Positions 31,607-41,600 of a DNA stretch of 42,810 nt are shown piece after piece (position 1 is the first letter of the stretch; the number at the start of each line of letters is the position of its first letter). The DNA is from CAZSWR01 sp964610885 (GTDB lineage Bacteria > Bacteroidota > Ignavibacteria > Kapaibacteriales > UBA2268). The notes below the pieces were generated by a model. The model saw only the letters and a list, made by a program, of their open reading frames with translations, was not told the DNA's origin and did not search any database. Where the stretch lies: positions 1-42,810 of the forward strand of contig CAZSWR010000019.1 in NCBI GenBank assembly GCA_964610885.1. Direction: 5' to 3'. The position numbers were made by a program, and so were the translations under genes.

Positions 31607-32818
31607 ATGAAACCTAAAATTTTATTAGTCGATGACGAAATGGATGTCCTGATGGCCTATGGCCGGAATCTTCGCAGCAAATTCGATATCACGACCGCCG
31701 ATTCCGGCGAAAATGCCGTTAGGATTCTCCGCTCAGACAACTCGTTTGCCGCGATCGTTACGGATTTCAATATGCCCGCTATGAATGGTGTCGAATTGCT
31801 CCAGCATGCCCGAGAGATCACTCCCGACACCACTCGGATTCTGATTACAGGCTATGCGGACCTGAACACGTCCATCAATGCTGTCAACCAAGGCAATGTG
31901 TACCGTTTCCTGACGAAGCCCATCCCAACGGCAGACCTGATTCGCAACATCGAGGAGGCCGTGGAATACAATAGATTGTTGAATGCCGAAAAGGAATTGC
32001 TCGACAAGACACTGAAGGGAACAATTCGCGCCTTGGCCGATATTCTGGCCTTCACGAATCCGACAATCTTCAAGCAGAAACGCGACGAGTTGAAGCTCGC
32101 CCGGAAAACTGCCGAATACCTTGGGATAAAGAATCTTTGGGAAATTGAAATTGCGCTAATGCTGGCGCCGATTGGGGCCGTGGCCGTTCCGGACACCGTC
32201 ATGGAGAAAAAACTCAGCGGGAAAATACTTAGCGAAAGCGAAGCTCAAATCTATAATTCCATCCCAACCGTTGGTAGTTCCATTATTTCTAAGATTCCAA
32301 GGTTGGAGAAAGTGTCTCAAATAGTCATGTACCAATTCCACGATTTCCCTTCAGAAACCGACAACAAGATCCAAGATCAAGAATTTGATATTCGCACGCT
32401 GGCCAATCTTATTCGATCGGTGAACGAAATCACAGCACTACTCCGCAAGAATACTCCGCCGATCGACGCACTGCATTTGCTTCAGGAGAGTAAATCTTTT
32501 TCGCCGGATGTGCTGCGTGCGCTCGAGAAAGCTGTCATCGACCTGAAGAACGAAGTCTTTGTGGCATCTGCTTCCGACAAATTAAAGAAAAGCTATGCTC
32601 AAGGAGACAGCGCACCTGCGCCCGCCGGAGTGCCATTCCAATGCAATATTTCAGAACTACAAAGCGGGTGGATACTCCTCGAGCCGATTAAAGACTTCAC
32701 CGGCAAAGTGATTCTGAACAAAGGCTACGAAATCACCGACATTATCAAACAAAAACTAATTAACCTTACGCGCGTTACGATGATTAGCGAACCAATCAAG
32801 GTGTATATTGTCAAATAG
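31607..32818 (+). CDS. Response regulator with degenerate HD-GYP-type output domain
   Basis: A 403-aa protein. Residues 1-120 are a receiver: LLVDDEMDV, Asp53 (VTDFNMPAMNG), ITGYADL, FLTKPI. About 125-335 resembles the helical HD-GYP-related module of large response regulators: LLDKTLKGTIRALADIL, LWEIEIALMLAPIGAVAVP, and IPRLEKVSQIVMYQFHDF. The metal-binding HD and the GYP motif are not found, so cyclic-di-GMP hydrolysis is unlikely. The last 70 residues (SELQSGWILLEPIKDFTGKVILNKGYEIT) form a small beta domain. It follows the second kinase after 33 bp and is its likely target. There is no DNA-binding domain, so output is probably through protein contact. Confidence 0.85.
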   Translation: MKPKILLVDDEMDVLMAYGRNLRSKFDITTADSGENAVRILRSDNSFAAIVTDFNMPAMNGVELLQHAREITPDTTRILITGYADLNTSINAVNQGNVYRFLTKPIPTADLIRNIEEAVEYNRLLNAEKELLDKTLKGTIRALADILAFTNPTIFKQKRDELKLARKTAEYLGIKNLWEIEIALMLAPIGAVAVPDTVMEKKLSGKILSESEAQIYNSIPTVGSSIISKIPRLEKVSQIVMYQFHDFPSETDNKIQDQEFDIRTLANLIRSVNEITALLRKNTPPIDALHLLQESKSFSPDVLRALEKAVIDLKNEVFVASASDKLKKSYAQGDSAPAPAGVPFQCNISELQSGWILLEPIKDFTGKVILNKGYEITDIIKQKLINLTRVTMISEPIKVYIVK

Positions 32819-32871
32819 TTGCGATTAAACTCTTTGCAAAAAAGACATTCAATTCAAAATTGGATATAATT

Positions 32872-34761
32872 ATGAAAAATACCGAATTTGTAATAGCATC
32901 TCTTAAAAAACTCATTCCACAGAGCAAAGAGGACTTCTTTGTCCCGGGTATCTTTTCGGGCAAACACGGCAAACAGCTGCAAGTGAATCCTGCAAAGTAT
33001 TATTCGGAACGAATTCAGGAATTGTTCGACCTGGGGGCGACTCTCGGCGCCCCACCATCGAAGCCGAACCTCAATTCTGCGGTTATTTATAACGTCTTTC
33101 TTCGCTATTCGCTTGCCTATTCAGAATCGGGAAATGCGAACCTGCTGGAGCCGACCCCTTCAGGCTTTCGCCGCACCGGGACATTCCTGAAGCTGATTGC
33201 GGCGCTTCCTTTCCTTCATTCCTTGGGCATAAACACAATATATCTGCTGCCAATCACTTCGACCGGCAAGACGAACAGAAAGGGAAACCTCGGCTCGCCA
33301 TATTCGATCAGGAACCCGTACAAACTCGATTCGCTCCTGGCCGAACCCGTCCTCGGGCTTAGCGCAGAAACGGAATTCAAAGCTTTTATGGAGTGCGCGC
33401 ATTCGATCGGTATTCGAGTGATTCTCGAATTCGTGTTCCGCACTGCCTCGCTGGACAGCGATTGGGCCACCGAGCATCCCGATTGGTTCTACTGGATACG
33501 CGACGACGCCGAAAACCGCGAACCCGGCTCGGATGACGAAACGAAATATGGCAATCCAGTATTTTCGCCCGACGAACTCGAGGCCATCAAAGCTAAGGTC
33601 GAAGCAGCTGACTTCAAAAAACTGCCGACTCCGCACGACGAGTATAAAGAGCTTTTCGCCGACCCACCGAAACAAATGGAACGCTCCGAAGATGGCGTAA
33701 TCGGCTTCGGGCCTTCGGGCGAAAGGCTGCGCATCCCGTTCGCATTCGCCGATTGGCCGCCGGACGACGTGCAGCCGCCCTGGAGCGACGTAACATATCT
33801 GCGGCTCTATGACCACCCTCGGTTCAATTACATAGCATACAATACCATTCGTATGTATGACTACTCGCTGGCCCAGCCCGCTAACCGTATCAAAGACATC
33901 TGGGAAACCATTTCGGACGTAATTCCGTTCTACATCAAGCAATACGATATCGATGGTATCATGCTGGACATGGGCCACGCATTGCCGCTTCCACTGCGGC
34001 GCGAAATCGTAAAGAAAGCCAAAAAAGTCAAGAAGGACTTCATCTTTTGGGAGGAGAACTTTTCCCTCTCGGAGCATTCGGCCGAGGAGGGCTATTCGGC
34101 AGTTGTTGGCTATTTGCCTTTCGATTTGCATATTTGGTGGAAGGTGCACCATATAATTGAAATGCTGTCCAAAAAAGGTTCGCCAATTGCATTCTTCGGC
34201 ACCGGCGAGAACCACAACACACCGCGGACTGCCTCGCGGCCCGGTGGCGTGGCCTTTGCACGATTCGCATTCGTGATTGGGGCACTGTTGCCATCGCTAC
34301 CGTTTGTCCACTCCGGCGTGGAGATTTTCGAGAAGAGTCCAATCAACACAGGCCTTGGGTTCACTAACGAAGAAATCGAACAATGGCCCAGCGAGACACT
34401 ACCGCTTTTCTCTGCCGGTAGCATGAACTGGGACTCTGCGGACACAATGGACGAAACCATCGTGAAAACTTTGGCCGTACGCCGCCGCAATTTCGTTATC
34501 GAAGAAAACTTCCTGCCCGAAACGATTATTCCGCTCGAAACGGAAAACGAATTTGTCGTCGCATTCCTCCGCAAGTTCTCAAACGGGAAAAAAGTTCTGT
34601 TCGCCGCATCGATGGCAGAAAACGAAGCCGAGGCCAGAATCCACATAAATCTCGATCTCAAGAAAATTAGTGATAGCCTGACAGGAAAAGAATTCGTAAT
34701 TTTGAATTCTGTATTGGCCCACAATTTTTGTAGTTGGGAGTTCATTGTGGCCGAGATATAA
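32872..34761 (+). CDS. GH13 alpha-amylase-family protein with altered active-site motifs
   Basis: 629 aa from ATG 32872; a TTG at 32860 is in frame but less likely. The (beta/alpha)8 barrel of glycoside hydrolase family 13 is recognised by FLHSLGINTIYLLPI, the extended sugar-site loop after PYSIRNPYKLD, and DGIMLDMGHALP with candidate nucleophile Asp366. Next come FIFWEENFS with candidate acid Glu394/395 and TGENHNTPR. The Arg normally two residues before the nucleophile is Met, and the Asp of the NHD motif is Asn449. A C-terminal beta domain (about 545-629) follows. It starts 53 bp after the regulator gene and may share its transcript. It has no signal peptide, so it probably acts on, or binds, cytoplasmic glucans. 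A special GH13 subgroup is more likely than a broken enzyme. Confidence 0.8.
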   Translation: MKNTEFVIASLKKLIPQSKEDFFVPGIFSGKHGKQLQVNPAKYYSERIQELFDLGATLGAPPSKPNLNSAVIYNVFLRYSLAYSESGNANLLEPTPSGFRRTGTFLKLIAALPFLHSLGINTIYLLPITSTGKTNRKGNLGSPYSIRNPYKLDSLLAEPVLGLSAETEFKAFMECAHSIGIRVILEFVFRTASLDSDWATEHPDWFYWIRDDAENREPGSDDETKYGNPVFSPDELEAIKAKVEAADFKKLPTPHDEYKELFADPPKQMERSEDGVIGFGPSGERLRIPFAFADWPPDDVQPPWSDVTYLRLYDHPRFNYIAYNTIRMYDYSLAQPANRIKDIWETISDVIPFYIKQYDIDGIMLDMGHALPLPLRREIVKKAKKVKKDFIFWEENFSLSEHSAEEGYSAVVGYLPFDLHIWWKVHHIIEMLSKKGSPIAFFGTGENHNTPRTASRPGGVAFARFAFVIGALLPSLPFVHSGVEIFEKSPINTGLGFTNEEIEQWPSETLPLFSAGSMNWDSADTMDETIVKTLAVRRRNFVIEENFLPETIIPLETENEFVVAFLRKFSNGKKVLFAASMAENEAEARIHINLDLKKISDSLTGKEFVILNSVLAHNFCSWEFIVAEI

Positions 34762-34772
34762 CGAATGAAGAA

Positions 34773-35573
34773 ATGCGTAAAAGAAATATAATCCTGAATA
34801 TAGCTCTGCTTTTATTGCTGCTGGGCGCAAATGTCCAAGTGTCCCGCTCCGAAGAAATCGTCGATTCGTTGCTGACTCGGCAGATAAATTCGATTCAAAA
34901 GGTGGCCAACTGGCTGATTGCCTACGACCGCATCGCTTGGGCAAGCTCCGACATGCTGATGTCTGCCAACCCCGAAGAAAAATCTCGCATGGGCCGCGAG
35001 TGGTTCTGCTATTCGGACACGAACCACGCCTGGCACGCAGTCTATGGCAAATATGAAGAGAGCGGCTACGGAATTGCAGTGCATTACGTTACAAATATTA
35101 TTACCGGCAGGTTGGAAAAAACTTCCGTCAGCCCGGACTTAGTACTCACCCTCGGGTTGGCTCGCGCAATCAATTCGGCATACAAACAATTGGAAGCCGA
35201 TTCCGCCAACTCGCGAATTCGATATAACCACTACGTGAAGAAGGACGACGATGGGAAATTCCTCGTCTGGATATTCCCCGGAACGCAACGCGACGGCTCA
35301 ATTTCCTACGGAAAAGAGTATCATTACAAATTCGACAACGATTGCAAGACTCTTCTTTCGAAAAACATCGTAAATAAGACTCTTATGGGCGCCAATCCCA
35401 ATCCCCAATTGCCCCTGACTATGGATTACTCCGACTTGGAGGCCCCGACGCTCGGTGCGGTTTTCTTCGCATCGAACTATGCGAAACTGTTCAGCGATGT
35501 CTATATCAAAACCAAGTACCACCTGCACACTCTTCGCGACGGGACTTGGAAAAGCGTCCGCACTGCCGAATAG
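34773..35573 (+). CDS. Secreted protein of unknown function
   Basis: 266 aa from ATG 34773 (MRKRNIILNIALLLLLLGANV), which gives a clean signal peptide ending near VSRS; a longer frame from 34734 overlaps the preceding gene and destroys it. The mature protein has a helical first part (NSIQKVANWLIAYDRIAWASSD), then WFCYSDTNHAWHAVYGKY and several amphipathic strands with VWIFPGTQRDGSISYG. It has only two cysteines. I do not recognise the family; similar periplasmic proteins of about 270 aa occur in Bacteroidota. It starts 11 bp after the GH13 gene, so translation is probably linked. Confidence 0.7.
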   Translation: MRKRNIILNIALLLLLLGANVQVSRSEEIVDSLLTRQINSIQKVANWLIAYDRIAWASSDMLMSANPEEKSRMGREWFCYSDTNHAWHAVYGKYEESGYGIAVHYVTNIITGRLEKTSVSPDLVLTLGLARAINSAYKQLEADSANSRIRYNHYVKKDDDGKFLVWIFPGTQRDGSISYGKEYHYKFDNDCKTLLSKNIVNKTLMGANPNPQLPLTMDYSDLEAPTLGAVFFASNYAKLFSDVYIKTKYHLHTLRDGTWKSVRTAE

Positions 35574-35698
35574 CCCCGGATACTTTCTGGCTTTATATTT
35601 GCTGTATTAATCGATTGCGCAAGCTGTATGGCTTGTGCTTGAATATTGGTTATTATTAAGCACGAATTGATTACTCTTGCAGGGAAGCAGGGCTAAAT

Positions 35699-38600
35699 AT
35701 GAGCATATCAAACAATACGGCAAAAGACGGAAAATACGTAAATATCACGATGACCACGTACAATCGTCTCGATTTTACTCGCCAATCCATCGATTCAATT
35801 CATAGAAACAACGGCTATCCATTCACATTAACTGTGTTCGACAACGGCTCCACGGACGGCACTCGCCAGTTTTTGGAATCCGAACTCCTGGCCGGAAGGA
35901 TTGATAGGCTCTTCACCGCCCAAGAAAACCACGGAGTGGCAAAGGCGGCCAACGTCGGTATGTATGCTGACCAAACGGCCGAGTATTATTTGAAAATTGA
36001 TAATGATATAGTTATACAGAAGCCGAATTGGCTGCGAGACATGGTGGCCGTTGCCGATAAATTTCCCCAGATCGGCGCCCTTGCCTATAATTTCGAGCAG
36101 GCGAGCTACCCGATTCGCGATTTCGCCGGGACGCCGCTTCGCATCAAACCCGAAGGAAATATTGGTGGCGCTTGCATCCTGCTGCCGCGCCGCACAATCG
36201 AGCTGCTTGGCGCATGGAACGAAGACTTTGGGCTGTACGGCGAGGAAGACCCCGACTATTGTTACCGGCTGACGAAGGCCGGGCTGATCTTTGCGTACAT
36301 GGAGGACGAAAACGTAGGGCTGCACTTGCCCTCGGGCCGTGCCGCCACAATCGACCCGCAAACGCTCGAGGCTCGGGACGAAATGGAAGACTCCTTGCAC
36401 CGCGACTATCGCGTCTGGAAAGACGGCCAACGCCGCCAAAACGTCCAATCGGGAGCGTTCCACCGGACTATGCTGGCCTACGACACCGGACAGCGCCCGA
36501 TAAAATTCGATTCGGAATTCGCCAAAGACTATATAGCTGCCAATCCCGGAATGGCTACGGTTGTTCCGGCGGCGCCAAATAGAAAATCTGTCGATATAGT
36601 AATTCCTGTCTATAATAAACTGGATTTGACCCGTGCTTGCTTGGACGCTGTCGGAAAGACAATGCCGAAGGATGTGGACGTTACAGTCTTCGTTGTCGAT
36701 AACGGCTCAACGGACGGAACAAGAGAGTTCCTGGAACGGGCAGCGGCTGCGGACAGTTGGCTGAGAATCATTCGCAACGAAACCAATCTGGGATTCGCCC
36801 ACGCCACGAACCAAGGCATCGCCGCGGGCAGCTCCGAATTTGTTTTAATGCTCAATAACGATACCGTGCCGCTCGGCAACTGGCTTGGCGAAATGCTCGC
36901 CGAAGCCGCAGCCGACGAGAAAATCGGTATCGTCGGTGCGCTTTTGCTCTATCCCGATGGAGTAACCATCCAGCACGCCGGAGTGGATATCGCCGAATTC
37001 GATGGCAAACTGATGCCATTCCACAGGGACAAACTAAGGAAGTTCAAATACGTCCCCGAAGCCCGCCAATCCCGAGACTGCCCGATGGTAACGGCCGCCT
37101 GCCTTTTGGCTCGGCGCAGCATGATCGACGAAATTGGCGCGTTGGACGAAGCGTTCATCAACAGCTACGAAGACGTGGATTTCAATTTCCGCGCTGCCCA
37201 ATCGGGCTACCGGATTCGGTATTGCGCGTCCGCTACTGTGATCCATCACGAATCGGTTTCCGCGAACCGCCACGACCACGACCGCGAGAACATGGAACTG
37301 ATGAACAGCCGTTGGCGGGGAACCGTCCGCCCCGACCCCACAGCGCTTCCACGCCTATTCGAGATGTGGTACCACGAGGAATTGGCGAAGAACCCAAACG
37401 ATTTGCGACACAGAAAACTATTGAAAGACTTGCAATACTCGCTCGGGCGCTCCGATGATGAAATCGGTGAATTCGACAGAAAAGACAAGCCGATCCCGGC
37501 CGAACACGAACGCATTACGGACAAGGAGAAATTGGCCGAAATCCGAAGGAAAGTCCTCGCAAAGTGCGACGATTCCCAAAGCGAAGTGGACATCTCGATC
37601 ATCGTACCTGTCCATAATAATTTGGAATTTACTCAAAAGTGTATTAAATCGGTTTGCGACCGAACCCGATCGAAATTTGAAATCATTGTGGTGGACAATG
37701 CCTCCACGGACGGAACGCCTGAGTACCTCTGCGCCGAACAAGTCATCCGTGGCAACATCCGAGTGATTACCAACAAAACAAACGAAAACTTTGCGCGAGC
37801 AAACAATTCGGCCGCCGCAATTGCCAACGGCAAATACATGGTTTTTATGAATAACGACATCGAGACTCTCGACGGATGGGACACAGCCCTCGTATCAGAG
37901 TTCGCGGCCGACAAACGAGTCGGAGTGCAGGGGGCAAAACTGCTGTATCCGAACGGGACTGTCCAACACGCCGGTATTGTCCGAGGCAATCTGGGCGCAG
38001 GGCGCGATGGGCATTTGCATATTTATCTGACAGCCTACGAGGACCTGCCCTGCGTGAACCAAAAGCGGGAAATGCCAATGGTAACCGGTGCGCTTCTGGC
38101 AATTCGCTCCGAACTATTCTCTGAAGTTGGCGGCTTCGATGAAAACTATGAATTCGGCCATGAAGACCTCGATTTGTGTTTGGCCACTGCCAAGCACGGC
38201 TACAAAGTGGTGTACAACCCCTCGATTTGTGCAATACATTACGAAGCCCAGACCAAACGGCTCGAAGGATTGGAGCGTTTCGAACGTTTCTCGGACGGAT
38301 CGAATGAGAACCTCGACGCAAAGAACGAACGCTATTTCCGCACAAAATGGGCCGATTCGTTGGTCAACAATGCAGACGAATACTACTTCCGCGATGGTAT
38401 GTTGGCGCTTGTGTCAGACGCCCAAGTCCGCAATTCGTTCCTGCTGCGCGTGCAAACTGTGATCAAAGCAATTGATGAATTGGCATCCACCGGCCGGCAC
38501 GGCGCTGCTCAGGAACTGCACAAAGCGCTTTTCGGAAGGAATGCCGAAGAAATGAGCAACAATATTAACCGCGAACTTGCGCTGATTTCGATTCGTGCGC

Positions 38601-41600
38601 TCGATGCGGCCGAGGCAATCCTTGGGCGGAAGCCTGAATCGATCGAGGCCCCTAAACGGGAACCGGTGGCGAGAGCTGCTTTTGAACCCATTGCCCCAAG
38701 CGCCGAGCGGAAACCAAAAGTGCTGTTCACTATGTATGGCTGGGACGAAAGCGGCGGTGGAACCACCTTCCCGCGCTCAATCGCCCTCGAACTGGTTCGC
38801 CGTGGATACGAAGTGGCGGTCTTCTATGCCAATTTGCGCCAAGACGCCGCCGAAGCACCGTATTCGATCGCCAGGGACACTGTGGGTGGAGTGCAGCTCT
38901 TCGGGCTGTACAATCGTCCGGCAGTATTCATCGATCCTGACAATCCCGAGCGCGAAGTGTTCGACGGGATGGTAACGATGCGTTTCATCGAAGTGCTCGA
39001 AGAATTCGCGCCGGACGTCGTGCATTTCCACAATTTCCATGGGCTGACGCTCGCCCTTGCGGAAATCGTCTGGGAGCGCGGAATCCCATCGGCCTATACT
39101 CCGCATAATTATCATTTAATCGATCCAAATCTGTACATGTTCAATAGCGATTTGTCCCTCTGGCCCCGAGCTGATATGCTTGCTTGCTCCGAGGCGGTGG
39201 CCCGGAACCCGAAGAAACGAGGCTTCTACGAGGAAAGGCGCAACACCACGCTGGCAATGCTGAACGAATATTTTTCAGTAACGCTGGCCGTGTCTTCGCG
39301 CCAACGCGAATTGCTAATCGAGCACGGAGCCGAGCCGGACAAAATTGCCGTCCTGCACCAAGCCCACAGCATGACCGATAAGCTCTGGGCGTCAGCGAAA
39401 TTGGCTGGCGAAGCAAATCGCCCGATCTCGCGGCCGATTCGATTTGGCTATATCGGCGGCGTGATGGCACAAAAGGGTGTCCATGCAATCGCAATTTGTG
39501 CGGCTGCATTCCCGGCGGCCCTGGCCGAGTTCCACATTTATGGCTTCTCCGGCGGGCAATACTTAGAGCAGCTCACGAGTTTCGACAAGCAAGGCCGATT
39601 AGTTTTCCACGGCGAATACAAACCCGAGGATATGGAACAAATCGCCTCGGAAATCGATGTGGCCATACTTCCGACTCTTTGGGAGGATTGCGCTCCACTG
39701 GTTTTGCTCGAACTCCGAGCCATGCGCCTTCCGGTGATTGCTTCGCGCATCGGCGGCGTGCCCGATTTCGTCGAGGAGGGTCATTCCGGTTGGTTGTATC
39801 AATACAATGACTTCCAGGAATTGATTCAAAAAATGTCATATTGCATCGAGAACCCCGGCGAAATCCAAAGAATGCGTGCTGCGCTCCGGCAGAACCATTC
39901 ATTCGGAAGGTACATTGACCGCTTGACAGGCGTGTATTCAAAACTCTGGAAAAATGGGAAAATCGAGACAAAAGACGTGGAATTGCACGTGGACGAAACA
40001 GCTTTCGATTCAGAACCTGACAATGATGATCAGAAAGAGGTCCAGGAGGTTAGCCATTCGTATGTTGCATATTGGCAACGCGAGTTCGAAGGATTCATGC
40101 TCGAGCGCGGACTCGTGCTGAAAGGGTTCGGATTGCAAATCGAAGAATCCGGCCGATTGGAGTTCGCCCTGGAAGCCGAGGAAATCAAAAACGACGAAGA
40201 AAGCGATGACGACTACATCGAATCCGTTTTCGGAAATGAGTTAATTATTGAATCAACTGAAGTTGAGACACTGGAAGTTGACAAAGCAGAAATAATAGAT
40301 AGCACTGAAATTATTGAAAATAATAAGGATCCTGAATCGACCATGGACGCAGATAAGAATTTGTTTGCCGGCTTTGATTTCTCCGAGCCGGAAGCGGCCA
40401 AAACCGCGCCGGAACCTGATTGCGAAAAAGAACTAAACGTCGTTTGGGAAGGTTCGCAGTTCGTTTATCATTCGCTCGCCCTGATCAACAGGGAGCAATG
40501 CTCCAACCTTATCGATTCGGGCGTGGTCGAGCTGACAATCGTCCCATACGAGCAGGACAATTTCTCGCCCATGGGCAATGCAAAATATGAACGATTGCTG
40601 GAATACGACATACGAACCAAAATCCAGCCTACCGAAGAAATTCGTTCGCTGCCATACGTTTGGATTCGCCACCAGTGGCCGCCGAAGAAAGACGAGCCGC
40701 GCGGAGCCAAATGGATTATCAACCAGCCATGGGAGTTCTCGCAGCTGCGCAAGGATTTCGTCGATCTGTTCAACCAAGCCGACGAAGTCTGGACGCCATC
40801 GAATTTCACAAAACAGGCAATGCTCGATTCCGGCGTCGCGTTCGACAAAGTGCATGTGATTCCAAACGGTATCGATCCGGCACTGTTCACGCCGAGCGGA
40901 AAGAGACTGAATATCCCAACCACCAAACGCTTCAAGATCCTTTACGTGGGCGGGACAATCTACCGCAAAGGAATTGATATACTTCTTACAGCGTATGCCA
41001 AGATGTTCACCCGAAAAGACGACGTTTGCCTCGTCATCAAAGACATGGGCGGCGAGACATTTTACAAGGGAATGACAGCCAAGGATTATATAAAACAAAT
41101 GCAAGAAAATCCCGACGCGCCCGAGGTGTGCTATCTGGACGAAAACGTGAGCGAGCAGGAAATGGCCGCTCTTTACCGCGCCTGCGACATTTTCGCCAGC
41201 CCTTACCGCGGCGAAGGCTTTTCCCTGCCCACTCTGGAGGCAATGGCCAGCGGGCTGCCGGTCGTCGTTACGGCTGGCGGCGCCACGGACGATTTCGTTA
41301 CCGATGAATGCGGCTGGCGGATACCTTCGACGAAAAAATCAGTTGGCGAAACTGTCGATGGATACGAAATGGCCGGGGAAACTTTCATGCTCGAACCCGA
41401 CGGCGACGAACTCGGCAACGTGCTTAAAAATGCTTACCAAAGCCCTTCGGACTTGGTCATCAAAGGTATTCGAGCTGCACGCATTGCCCGCACGCAGTGG
41501 ACTTGGCGCCGCGCCACAATGAAAGTGCTCGAAAGGCTCGACGCGCTCTATGCAAAGAACATGGCAGAAAAGGCTGCATCAAGGCTCTCGGGTGTCGAGG

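Noticed and set aside
33160..34215. Long minus-strand open frame (about 350 codons)
   Set aside because: It lies wholly antisense to the well-supported GH13 gene and its translation resembles no family; a result of codon bias in that gene.
36600..37300. Possible fusion of separate glycosyltransferase genes by assembly error
   Set aside because: The frame is continuous with linkers between modules, there are no internal start or ribosome signals at module borders, and no N or repeat is present there.
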